Shown here: positions 45,329 to 55,674 of the stretch, piece after piece
Numbering within the stretch: position 1 is the stretch's first letter
Layout: the number at the start of each line of letters is the position of its first letter
Assembly (NCBI GenBank): GCA_037179335.1
Contig: JAKZHN010000012.1
Location: 744,001-808,000, forward strand
Reading direction: 5' to 3'
Source of the DNA: Cyclaneusma minus
Lineage: Eukaryota; Ascomycota; Leotiomycetes; Marthamycetales; Marthamycetaceae
DNA length: 64,000 bases
Notes under the pieces: generated by a model
Database searches by the model: none
Told to the model about the DNA's origin: nothing
What the model saw: only the letters and a program-made list of their open reading frames with translations
Translations under genes and position numbers: made by a program

Positions 45329-47364
45329 ATGCCTTCTGCCATATTTGCGTTCCACGGGTTTACCTAACAGTTCTCGAGAAAAGAGCGACATTTGAGCTGC
45401 AGCTTCGGCCAAGAGATTGGACGGGGCATGAGTTCCAGCAATCCGGCTAAGGAGAGAAGGAATCTGAGCTTCGGTGGTAGTGCCACCTTTTAGGCAGACC
45501 GAGTGTTATTCTTTGATTTCATTTCAGCAATTCGACTTCAAAAAGACAGATTCAGATGGCTTATGGTCCCAGCAAAAGGCGTGATTCTTATGATGTCTTT
45601 GAGTTCAAGGAACAAAGGGGCTTTCAGTCGCATTGACTTTACATTATGTGCTTTCATTTCATTGCCTTTGGCTTGTGGGGGCTGGTTTGCGTTGGCGTTT
45701 AATACGGGAGCGTGATTTCAATGCTTTACTTTCCCTTTTGCCGTCCAGCATACTGTCTTCTCGGACTCGGATGTCGTCTTGATAGGGGCATTCTCACTTT
45801 CCCGCTTCCAAGACGCCAGTCATTCCAGCGCCAGTGTAGCCCAGACCTGCAAGCAGAAACATAGACCAAGTTGTCGGTCATATCATCGGAGATCCACTCC
45901 CAAGTCGGAGATGTGTTTTAATGCTAGTCTCCAAAGTACTACGGCCTTCACCCTGTGCACTAGCCAAAACTAGGAAATGCCATGGTGCACTGGCGTCAGT
46001 AACGTGCTTCACCACAACTCTATGTTACCACATATCAAACTAGCACTTGGAGACCCTCCGCCTTCTAGCTTCTGGTGAATGACAGGCAGGCAATCGAGGA
46101 GGACACTGGAGACTTCATGCCAATTAATCTGCCAGCAGAGACTTTGATTCAGGGGCTGCATGAAGCTATATGCTGACAGTGTTCTAGTGCCGTGTGAGAA
46201 ACCCACAGCATGCCTTCGTATGCAAATATCGTTATTCAAAGTTCATGGGCTCCTCGAAGCGCGAGTACTCATCTGATTCTCAAAAAGCTACCCCTTTCAC
46301 GATACTCAGTGTCTCGAATCTGCGGCCTTGATACATCCCTGCCCTGGCAGTCCATCCCAGACTGACAACATCAACGGAGATGACATCAGACATGAGAACC
46401 CAGAAAGCTAAGATAGCTACTCCCTCGAACTGTCGTTTATACCTGCCGCTAAAATCAAGGCACCAAACACCGTTGGACGGGATAGTCGCTCTACCGCAAT
46501 GCTTCTCACCATAACTGCACCACGGAAGAGTAACTTGTGAACGCACTGGAGCGGTGCAACTGTGAAAACCGACAAACTGAGCGAGCAGAATCTTATGTAC
46601 TCGTGAAGTGAGGGGGTAGGCCTTGGTCATGAAAATGTGTCGTCTAAATTAACACTTGGCTCGCATGTGAGTCTTTGTGTGAAGATGCAAGCTGTCTCTT
46701 TCTGATCTGGCAACACTCGACCAATCGCGCAGATACAAGGTCTACCTGGAGTAGTAGAGTTGAGTGCCCGGTTTCGCCACAACTAACGAAACCAGTACCT
46801 GACTGTTTCTAGGCTTTGTACTTTGGCGCAAACAGCTATATCAATACCATTGTTCCAACTCGATCTAGGAAGCCGAGGTTCTTATCATGGTTTCGTGTTC
46901 AGAACGGTCGTTGCTCACTCAACCAGTCGACCCAGGCTTTTTATATATTTGTTTCATCAACCTCGAACGGGCCCAGCCACTTCCCCGCAGTTCCTGTCAT
47001 CGCATCTTCGTTATCAAGGCCATTGCTGAAGGCGATTGGAAACAACAGTCATATGGATTCTGGTCAGTACAGTCACTGAACCGACTCGTTCATCCCCTCT
47101 TTCTAGAGGCTATGCCGTTTTCCCACACCACTTTCTTGATATACTGGTGCTGCAGCATGACAAGGTCGCCCACTTCTGTCTGGAAAAATCCGCAGAGAAA
47201 CCAGCAAAATGACGATCTGGTCTTTACGTTCCCACAACAACCGTCATTCTCTGACCCATTTAAGCGTTGCATGATCCTCGCAAAAAGAACTTACAATCTG
47301 ACAAGCTCTCATTGGGCGCGAATGACAACAATTCCAGCTCCTCCTTAATTACGTTCTTCCGAAC
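45329..47364. other. Long intergenic region
   Basis: No gene was recognised. A 116-codon minus frame with an ATG start (46280-46630) has no domain and was not called. The last few hundred bases are the promoter of the 2EXR gene. Confidence 0.4.
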
Positions 47365-49095
47365 ATGTGCCTAAACCCTCACGAAGAGATGGTGGTGAGC
47401 CGCGTGCTGTGGAGGGCGGAAACTCACGAATCTCCGGCCAAATTTGAGCTTTCTATTAAGCTCGACTTCTCCATCGTTGTCGAATCAGTCGTTCGCTTCA
47501 TACTATTTTTCCACCTCAAACTTCTTGTTCTCTGTGACCTTTCGATCGACTTCGAACTTCACGGCGACTTCGACATGACCCTATTTCTATTCCGAAACGT
47601 AGTCTTCGTACGTACAGACCGTCCTCGATCAGCTCTGCCAGAAAAGCCGCACGACCCAAATACCTTCGAGTATTTCCACCGTCTACCCGCCGAAATCCGC
47701 CATTACATACTGGAGCTCGCCATTACGCCCCGCGTCGTCACCATCAGTGCCTCGCCAGGCTCCTTCACAGCAGACACATATCACTCGTACCCTGCTGGGG
47801 GGTTTATCGAATCTATCAACATCCTCGCACCATCCATCGGCGGGATTGACCTCTACATGTTCGACGTCTATGGGGGCACTGCGAAACAGAAGGAAGATTT
47901 CCGAAGATTGGTCGCTCCTCACTACAAGATAATGCACGTGCAAGGGCCCCAGGGGCCTCTCAGCTTTCTCTTCAATCCTGAGATCGACACATTGGTGCTA
48001 GAGGTTCAGAGACCGTGGCCGAGTGAGCAGGAGGACGACGATATTGCAACCATTTTCAACCCCGGGGCCCGGCAACAGATATGCATGGCAGCGCTCGTTG
48101 CGAGTATTTCGCCTGCTTCTAGGGCTCTGGTCAGGAAGCTTGGTCTGGCTCATGTGCAGCATAAGACCACAATTCGGTTTAAGAATCTGGAAGAGTTGGT
48201 ATGGATAGGGGGCAAAGCGAACATGTTCCAAGAGTGGAGATATGACGACCAGGACTCTGAGTACTCGTCATCTGAGAACGACTTTACGGCTGAAAGCGAT
48301 TTTGACCTTGAATGGACCAGTAATTGGGAGGATAGGGGTGTGGCCGAGGATATTCGGTCATTTCCTTTTCCCAGGAGTCTGAGAGTCTTGACTTGGCTAC
48401 CCATTTCGTCACTCAAGAGACCTGATTGGGTGTATGCTTCTGTAGCACCTGGCTATGGGAACAACATCATACGTGGTGGGGACGTGGCGAGGTGGGAATG
48501 GGAGCTTCCGAGCCAAGCTTTCCGAGGCGTGTGGCCGCACTCTATTTATCGAATGGACAGCCCTGCATACAAAGACTTCCAGTCGCATATGATCAAAGCC
48601 GGGGTCGAGGTATTGGAGCCCCCGGTATTCAAGGTTGGATGGCTGTCTGAGCCCGACGAGTTGGAAATGGACGGAGAAGAGGCCGGGGTAGTTGAGGACC
48701 CGGTAATCGAGAATGGATGGCCGTCTCCGCCCTACGATCTGGGAACGGTCGGAGAGAGGTCCGGGGCATTTGTGGACTGGCCATTCAAGGTTGGGTGGCT
48801 ACCTGAGCCCAAGGAGTTGGAAATGACCGAAGAGGCCGGGGTAGTTGAGGACCCGCTATTCGTGGATGAATGTCTGTTCGATCCCGACGAGAGGTCCGGG
48901 GCATTTGTGGACTGGCCATTCAAGGTTTGGTGGCTACCTGAGCCCGAGCAGTTGGAAATGACCAAAGAAGAGGCCGGGGTAGTTGAGGACCCGCTATTCG
49001 TGGATGAAAGTCTGTTCAATTCCGACGAGAGGGACTGGGTAGTTGAGGAGCTCTCATCCGAGGATGATTGGAACATCGATCTCAAAGTTGGGTAA
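47365..49095 (+). CDS. 2EXR-domain protein with C-terminal 45-residue repeats
   Basis: A single exon of 576 codons. The 2EXR signature is visible at residues 101-127: FEYFHRLPAEIRHYILELA then TPRVVTI. This domain is common in fungal proteins of unknown function. The first 70 residues are hydrophobic and unlike the family, so the real start may be the in-frame ATG at 47575 (MTLFLFRNVVFVRT). The middle contains an acidic patch (DDQDSEYSSSENDFTAES). The C-terminus holds imperfect repeats with FKVGWLPEPKELEM and EEAGVVEDPLFVDE, with units beginning at 48754 and 48889 and partial copies on each side. A second, unrelated-looking 2EXR gene lies at 61.3 kb. Confidence 0.8.
   Translation: MCLNPHEEMVVSRVLWRAETHESPAKFELSIKLDFSIVVESVVRFILFFHLKLLVLCDLSIDFELHGDFDMTLFLFRNVVFVRTDRPRSALPEKPHDPNTFEYFHRLPAEIRHYILELAITPRVVTISASPGSFTADTYHSYPAGGFIESINILAPSIGGIDLYMFDVYGGTAKQKEDFRRLVAPHYKIMHVQGPQGPLSFLFNPEIDTLVLEVQRPWPSEQEDDDIATIFNPGARQQICMAALVASISPASRALVRKLGLAHVQHKTTIRFKNLEELVWIGGKANMFQEWRYDDQDSEYSSSENDFTAESDFDLEWTSNWEDRGVAEDIRSFPFPRSLRVLTWLPISSLKRPDWVYASVAPGYGNNIIRGGDVARWEWELPSQAFRGVWPHSIYRMDSPAYKDFQSHMIKAGVEVLEPPVFKVGWLSEPDELEMDGEEAGVVEDPVIENGWPSPPYDLGTVGERSGAFVDWPFKVGWLPEPKELEMTEEAGVVEDPLFVDECLFDPDERSGAFVDWPFKVWWLPEPEQLEMTKEEAGVVEDPLFVDESLFNSDERDWVVEELSSEDDWNIDLKVG
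48754..49026 (+). repeat. In-frame tandem repeat of 135-138 bp
   Basis: Two nearly identical units (48754-48888 and 48889-49026) encode about 45-46 residues each. A diverged copy precedes them from about 48620, and a truncated one starts at 49027. Their similarity at the DNA level shows recent duplication. Confidence 0.85.
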
Positions 49096-49890
49096 ACTCC
49101 TGCGCCTGGCGGGTAGTAGCGAGGTTCTTGAGGCACCGCTTCTACTTTTGGTGCAGTCTCTGATGTTGGGGATGGAAAATGTGCTGCGTTGGTCCCCGGG
49201 CTCCCGGTGGGTTCGCGCGTAAGATTGTAACGGAGGAATGAGGTTTTTATTAAACAACTAGCAGGAGGAAAGGTGACAAACTATCTCTGGGGAGCGCCAC
49301 ATTATAGATATATCACTTCTGGCGCTCCCCTGCGCTCCCCTGCGCTCCATCGGGGATTCGTGCAAATACTCCAGGCGCCCTGCAGGCGGCCCTGTTGGAA
49401 GTATGTGATTTCCGAATGCCCTCAGATCCACGGTGACGCACGAACCACAACCCAGGCACCATCCAACAGCTATGCTCTGCTAAAATCTATGAAATCTTAA
49501 TCTCCCCTGGTATTGTGTCAGTGAAAGGCAACTACTAACCGATGTGCGCTCTTTTGCTGAATCCTGCCTCTTCCTTCGCAGGTACGCAGCCCAGATCATG
49601 TGCCCCGAGTTAGACAACCCGAGCACATGAAAACCTTCTATTGATCAGAGATACTCCGGGCGATCAGGTACTTTCTGAGCAAGCAAGATACAGTGTCTGC
49701 AGTGATGAGGAGCATCTCATGATCTCAAACACCTGGGTAGGAATGAACCAAAGATTAGCACGGCCAAGAGATCAATTCTTGTTCCTTAAATCTAGTTCTC
49801 AAAACCACACTGCTTATTGGAAATTGTCCCTGCATTATCCCCGTTGCAGTTTGACTGCCACTCGGCAGCAAATACTTATTCATGTGAGCA
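49096..49890. other. Intergenic before the LTR pair
   Basis: GCGCTCCCCT is repeated at about 49322-49345. No gene or larger repeat was recognised. Confidence 0.4.
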
Positions 49891-50074
49891 TGGTTGGGAA
49901 TGCATGTCATGTCAGGGAATCACGTGGTCTATTTAGACTCTAGAGTCTACCCCTTTGTTCCGGGCCATTCTCTTTGTCTTAGCTGGCTATTACAGGGGGC
50001 CAGACCTCCCTCTTATCCCCTGAATACCCCAAAGGTGCTAGCACCGTTCTAGTGATGCCTAGATTGATCCAACA
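49891..50074 (-). mobile_element. Solo LTR, Copia-like, minus orientation
   Basis: Read on the minus strand, it begins TGTTGGATCAATC and ends TTCCCAACCA. It shares collinear blocks with the neighbouring LTR: GGTGCTAGCAC, TTTGGGGTA, TAATAGC-AGC, a TATA-like AAATAGACC and CACGT-ATTCC. The flanks GAGCA (49886-49890) and GCGCA (50075-50079) differ at one base and look like a mutated 5-bp target-site duplication. No internal retrotransposon genes are present, so it is a solo LTR left by recombination. Confidence 0.75.
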
Positions 50075-50091
50075 GCGCATGGCAAGTTTTC

Positions 50092-50270
50092 TGTTGGATT
50101 AACTCAAGGGACGGTGCTAGCACTTTGGGGTAGTTTAAGGGTGTTGTATTAAGTCTAGTGAGGGAAGAAGGAGCTAGAGCTCCCTCTAATAGCTAGCCAG
50201 TACAAAAGAGGTAGTCAGAATAAAGAGGTGGACTATAAAACAGTCCACGTAATTCCAGACGCTCCCAACA
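50092..50270 (+). mobile_element. Solo LTR, Copia-like, plus orientation
   Basis: The 179-bp element runs from TGTTGGATTAAC to CTCCCAACA and is flanked by a perfect 5-bp duplication, TTTTC, at 50087-50091 and 50271-50275. A TATA box (ACTATAAAAC) lies at about 50232, inside a GTGGACT/AGTCCAC inverted repeat. It is the same family as the adjacent minus-strand LTR, from which it is separated by 17 bases. It ends 131 bases beyond the peroxidase stop codon. Confidence 0.88.
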
Positions 50271-50401
50271 TTTTCAATTTTCATTCCATATTTCATAAGT
50301 ATCATTCGTCGTGCAGCTACTCAGACCAGAGAGCTCTTACTATATACAACTTACAACAATCGATAGTTCAAATTTGAATTCATTCAAGCATCCAAGACCC
50401 T

Positions 50402-51826
50402 CTAGGCACCCGTCACAGGGTTCCTATCCCCACTAGTCATAAACTTGGCACCCGGAAACTGCTTTCCATAAGCAAACACGCTTTTTCCAGCCGGCAAACC
50501 GGGACAAGTTCCCAAACCCCTGAGTCCCGGCAGTAAGGTTGTACCAATCGCACTCTGCGCCAGCAGCAATGTCGGCCCCTCAAACACATTATCCAAAAAG
50601 CTTGGCACGTCAGCCTGAATCGCTTGGCTAATAAAGCATCCAATCTTGGCGGGATCCCCTAGGTCCGACACGGTATTGATGAGGCCTCCTGAAATATCGC
50701 CCAAGTCAACACCAGTGAAGGAATTCGTGGTTCCGGTGTTCCCACCGACTTGGCAGTTGGATGGATAGGAGAGGCATTGCTGAGCTGTGGAGATCAAAAT
50801 GTCGGAAAGTGTCCAGGCATCAGCGGTAGCGCGCTTGTACCAGTTGTCGGGGATTCGCTCGTGGCCGTATGTGTATACGAGCTTGTTGTTGCTGTCGCGA
50901 GTGTAACTGAAAAACGACTCGAAAACGGCAGGAGGCATGATGCCGCGCGGATACTCAGCGGAGTGGTTGGCGAGGAGTTCGTATGCGAACATGTGGGCGC
51001 CAAAAGTGAAGGCGATGCCGGCGTAGGCGGGCGAGAAATAGTTGGGATTGTTGGCAATACTGTGTTGCTTTCGCTGATATTGATGCTCGGCCAAGACCTG
51101 AGGTGTTAGATTGGGTTCACCGGTCATATCCATGGCGAGGTCGAGCAGACCTTGGGCGAACTCGGGGTATGAGGCGCAGTTCGAATTCATATCAGGAGCG
51201 AGCCAGTCGCCGCGAGTGATGGAAGCATCGCCTTCGGTCTTCAAGTGACCGTAACCGCAGATACCGGTTTCGTTTCCGAGTAGGTCACCGATTTCGCCAA
51301 GGGACTGAGTGGCATCAGAGTGTTGGCCGATGCTCCAGCGGCCGGAGAGGGGATCACCGTCGAAAAATTGCGTTGCGGTTTGAAGGAACTCAGTGGCAGT
51401 TATGTCGAGGCCGAAGGCTTCGAATAGGCCGGTGTTGACAGTTTCTGGAGTGGCGATACCGGAACGAGGGAGGTAGCCATGGTTCGCGGCGGCATTCAGA
51501 CCAGCACAGGGCCCGCGAATGTCTCCTGGACCGGGAGCTGCCCAGGCATGTTCTCCGGAGGTGGAGACAAGTTGTGATTCAGCATCAAAATCATTGTAGA
51601 GAGCATGGGTAGGTGAGCCGGGATATTCTGGGAATGGAGCAACCGCGTTGATGCCTGATGATTGTGTCAGTATTTATTTTCTGATGGATGTAGCGAGAAG
51701 CGTCAGCGAAAAGGGGGAAATACGCTTGGCAAGTCTTGGTTTCCTCGCAACTTCTTCGGCCATGTGAGGGAAGGCAGAGACGAGGGATACCTCAATGAGG
51801 AGAGCGGACGCTAAAAGTTGGAACAT
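50402..51826 (-). CDS. Secreted heme-thiolate peroxidase (chloroperoxidase/peroxygenase family)
   Basis: The family oxidises or halogenates organic substrates with H2O2 using a cysteine-ligated heme. Exons 51826-51724 and 51654-50402 give 451 residues. MFQLLASALLIEVSLVSAFP is a signal peptide, so the protein is secreted. The heme loop reads RGPCAGLNAAANHGYLPRSG with Cys84 as the proposed axial ligand. Most relatives have P-C-P here, whereas this protein has P-C-A. The acid-base motif usually written E-H-D-x-S appears as EGDAS (residues 175-179), with Gly for His. Both changes may alter activity. The length is larger than classic chloroperoxidase but fits long peroxidase family 2 members. The gene lies next to two solo LTRs at its 3' side. 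Confidence 0.87.
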
Positions 51827-53135
51827 CTTGACTGTGGGTATATTGAGCATGCAAGGGAAAACCAAACTTTTGAAGATGAAAATTCATGTCAAAACCTAAC
51901 TCCGTGCGTCATGAAGGAAGTGGGCGATATATATCCAAGATAACAACTACTAGTGCTCTCATTTGGTACGCTCCACTATCGTCATCGCCTAAGCCGAAAT
52001 GTGTGGAAAGTCCTGTAGTAGCAACCACCAGTAAGTGGAACCAGGCCCCGTGTCCGGGGATGTTTCGGAAATTCGAAAGATCAGATACTTAGGCCGTCCA
52101 TGGCTGGTCACACGAACTGGTGGGTAGTAGTAATGATCAAGCGCTAGAAGCCTGTGCCGACGGCACATCGACCTGTCGAAGCTGAAATAATTCCTTGCCA
52201 CTGGCTTAGTTCACCGGTAGTAGTCTCCTTACCGTCTTCCAGACGAATAGAAGAAAAAGTTCTGTCATTGGGCTGACTCGCATATCGCACTCCCAAAAGA
52301 GTTCCTACCACAAATTCTTAATCTTCTGACTGACCTACGCAGTTCCATATAAGTTCGATCTTTAGGGATACCAGAAGTCAAAAGAAAGAAGACTGAAGAA
52401 GTGAAGATCGCTTACAAAAGAAAGCAAGCAGAGATCAAAGGCAGGTTCATCAAGAACCCAGCCTCTAGCATAAGGTAGCAACCAGTCGAATAAGCCACAA
52501 ATATTCGTATTTCGTCTGATGTGGCCTGTGGGCTTTGACGGCTCGAAGGATGTTGCAAAATCGGGTCTGCCCCCGGCAAGAAACTCAGCCGAAGCAATTA
52601 GCAATTTCCTAGTGGTTCCCAAGCGGGACCTGCTATGTTACACCGATCAAAGTCTAACTCAACTGTGATAAGCTCGTGGAGCTTGTCACCGAACTCATAA
52701 TTAGCGCCATCTAGGGAAACGCGGGGTGAGCGAGGCCGCTTTGGGAAGCGATCGGGAGTAATGACGATTTTGTGCTGCAGTCAAGTGACTGAAGGCCCTT
52801 TGTCGGGAATACTATGCAACCTTCATGTTTTCCAGCGTTAGGGTGATTGGGCGAAAGGGATTTCTGGTGGTAGGCGGTTCAACGATGTAGGAGGGTAGTA
52901 GCTGTGTGGCAAAGTCATGTCCGATGTGGTGGTTTCAGCTTGCTTCTTGACCATTAGGGAATCCCGAGGGTATGGCGAGCTTTTAGCTGATGGTGATCAA
53001 CCGTGTCGACGGATATGCTCGGCATCGTGTGCTAAGAGACACGAGGGTGAGATCCCACATGTTGGTGATACAAACATGTTCAGTGCCCGTGGTAGAAAAT
53101 GATAGACCACGGTTTGCTATGACGGTGAGGAAGTG
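51827..53135. other. Intergenic, no gene recognised
   Basis: The left end is the peroxidase promoter. An 86-codon minus frame (52362-52622) has no domain. The right end is the undisturbed flank of the TIR element. Confidence 0.4.
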
Positions 53136-53139
53136 GATC

Positions 53140-54534
53140 TGATGCAACGTACCCGTAGAATGGCGATTCTACAGAATCGGTGGCCCATTCTATAGAATCA
53201 TGTACGATCTACCATCACTTTAAAGTGTTCGTAGAACCCTGTAGACTGTAAATTTAAATATATAATAATAATCTCTGAGTTTTTCTAATCAAATTGGTAT
53301 ATTTATTATTTTTAAAAGTCAAATTTTAAGGGTAGAAATCAAAGGTTGAATAAAAGTCAGGATTCCGAAAATGACACCCTCGATTTTTTAGCGATGTGCG
53401 ATAAAAAATATGTAAAAAAATATATAAATGCCAAAACAATTTTATAATGAATAAAATAAAAGCCTAATAATATTGAAAAGCTATTAAAATTAGGGGTTTT
53501 TTTTTAAAAAAAAAAGCAAAACAATAGTAAAATTTATATTAAATTAATTATTAAAAATAAAATATAATAAAATAAAATATTCAATTATTTAAAATTAATA
53601 TCAATAATTAAATATTATTTGTATTTATGTTTATATTTAATAATATTAATATATAAATTATTTAAGTTAAATTATTTTAATTTATTAATAAAATTAAATG
53701 GCTAATTAATTTGAAATACATTGTTTTTTAATTTTTTTAATAACATTTATATATATTAATAGAAATTTATAAAAAAGTGTTTTTTATATTATTAATTTGA
53801 AATAAAGCTTTTAAAAGCAATAATATATATATATATTGCTTTTTAAATATATTTTATAATAATATTAAATATTTTAAATTAAAATTAAAATAACTATTAT
53901 TTAAAATAATTAAAGAAAAAAAATATTAGCTAATTTAAAAAACTCATTTGGAAAAATTCAATTTTAAAATATTGTTTTTTATTAAAAAAATTATAATAAA
54001 TATTTCAATATATAAATCGATGTATTAATAATAAAATTCAATAAATTAATATTAAAATAAAAATATAAAAATATTCTTATATTTTTATATTAAAAACAAA
54101 TAATATAGTATTTATATATTTTTTTATATTTTAATTGTTTTATTTTTTAAAATATTATTTCAAATCGAATCAAATTAAATTAAATTATTTTACGTTTTAA
54201 ATTATATATAAATGAAACATTATTAGTAATTTGGAATTGAAATATCAAACTCTAATTTTTTAAAGTTTTTTTAAATGATTTAAATATATTAAAAAATAAC
54301 CAAATTTTTAGAATTTTCTATTAATTTCAATTTATATTATTTTGAATTACAAAATAGGTCAAATTAATCAGAATTGCGGTTTTTTTATAAATTTTAAATT
54401 TTAAATTTTTAAAAGCTATATATAATTTTTTATAATATATTCTACGAACACTTTAAAGTGCCGGTAGCCCTACCGAGTCTATAGACTCGGCTATCGATTC
54501 TGTAGAATCGGAATTCTACGGGTACGTTGCATCA
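53140..54534. mobile_element. AT-rich element with about 96-bp terminal inverted repeats
   Basis: The left terminus 53140-53236 and right terminus 54440-54534 are inverted repeats starting TGATGCAACGTACCCGTAGA. GATC flanks both sides (53136-53139 and 54535-54538) and is a candidate 4-bp target duplication. Inside each terminus are short palindromes, including CACTTTAAAGTG on both sides, ATTCTATAGAAT on the left and GAGTCTATAGACTC on the right. The interior (53237-54439) is extremely AT-rich and has no open frame of note. It is a non-autonomous or destroyed DNA transposon, possibly after repeat-induced point mutation. The superfamily was not recognised. Confidence 0.82.
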
Positions 54535-54783
54535 GATCGAGGTTCATTCCTCCCAGCCGACAAGATATGGATCGGTGGATGCAATCCCTGACGGCAGCAA
54601 CGGTCTTCCACAGTACCGCCTGCCGTCTCTTCCTTCATCCCATTCTCTCATCACAGGAGTCAGAGAATTCTCGTCGAATTTAGAGAGAAGTCCAAAACTG
54701 CATTGTGGAATCTTGTTGGTTGTTCTCGAGGTGAAGATTCAATTCCTGAAACCTGTCACCTGTCTGAGATGGTGGGTCGGCGT

Positions 54784-54785
<2 letters not shown>
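54535..54785. other. Short flank, no gene
   Basis: Normal-composition sequence separates the TIR element from a G run. No gene is supported. Confidence 0.4.

Positions 54786-54814
<29 letters not shown>
54786..54814. repeat. 29-base G homopolymer
   Basis: An uninterrupted G run lies directly before the first copy of an 85-bp repeat. It may be real or an assembly artefact. Confidence 0.7.
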
Positions 54815-54819
54815 AGGAA

Positions 54820-54904
54820 GCGTCTGAAAACCAGATATAGTCACACGGTGGTGGGGTTCGGGTTGTCCGGGCGACAAACCACACAGTTGACAAACTGGAC
54901 GAGC
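54820..54904 (+). repeat. 85-bp repeat, copy 1
   Basis: It starts GCGTCTGAAAACCAGATATA and ends ACTGGACGAGC. It aligns along its full length and without gaps to 55372-55456, sharing TATAGTCACACGGT, TTCGGG and ACTGGACGAGC. It is followed immediately by an N and the C run. Confidence 0.85.
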
Positions 54905-55456
<552 letters not shown>

Positions 55457-55674
55457 AGTCACATATCTTCGGAGCCTAGGGCTACCAGCAGGAAAGTCAC
55501 ATCTTCCTGTGCACATAAATAATGCCTCAATTTGCCTCAATGGCAGTACCAAGTTGTACATCTTCATTCTTCAGGGCTCTACAGCACGCCACGAGAAGAA
55601 TTTCCGATCCCTTGGACGGCCATAGCTGACGGGCCTGACACTGCTAACAGTACTAGTACAATAGATCCAAGCCG

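Noticed and set aside
46280..46630. 116-codon minus-strand frame with ATG
   Set aside because: It is plausible in length but has no motif, no neighbours to support it and no second frame to splice to. Left uncalled.
50142..50270. Shorter LTR beginning at TGTTGTATTAAG
   Set aside because: Flanking bases do not match. Starting at 50092 gives a perfect TTTTC duplication and a better terminal TGTTGG/CCAACA pairing.
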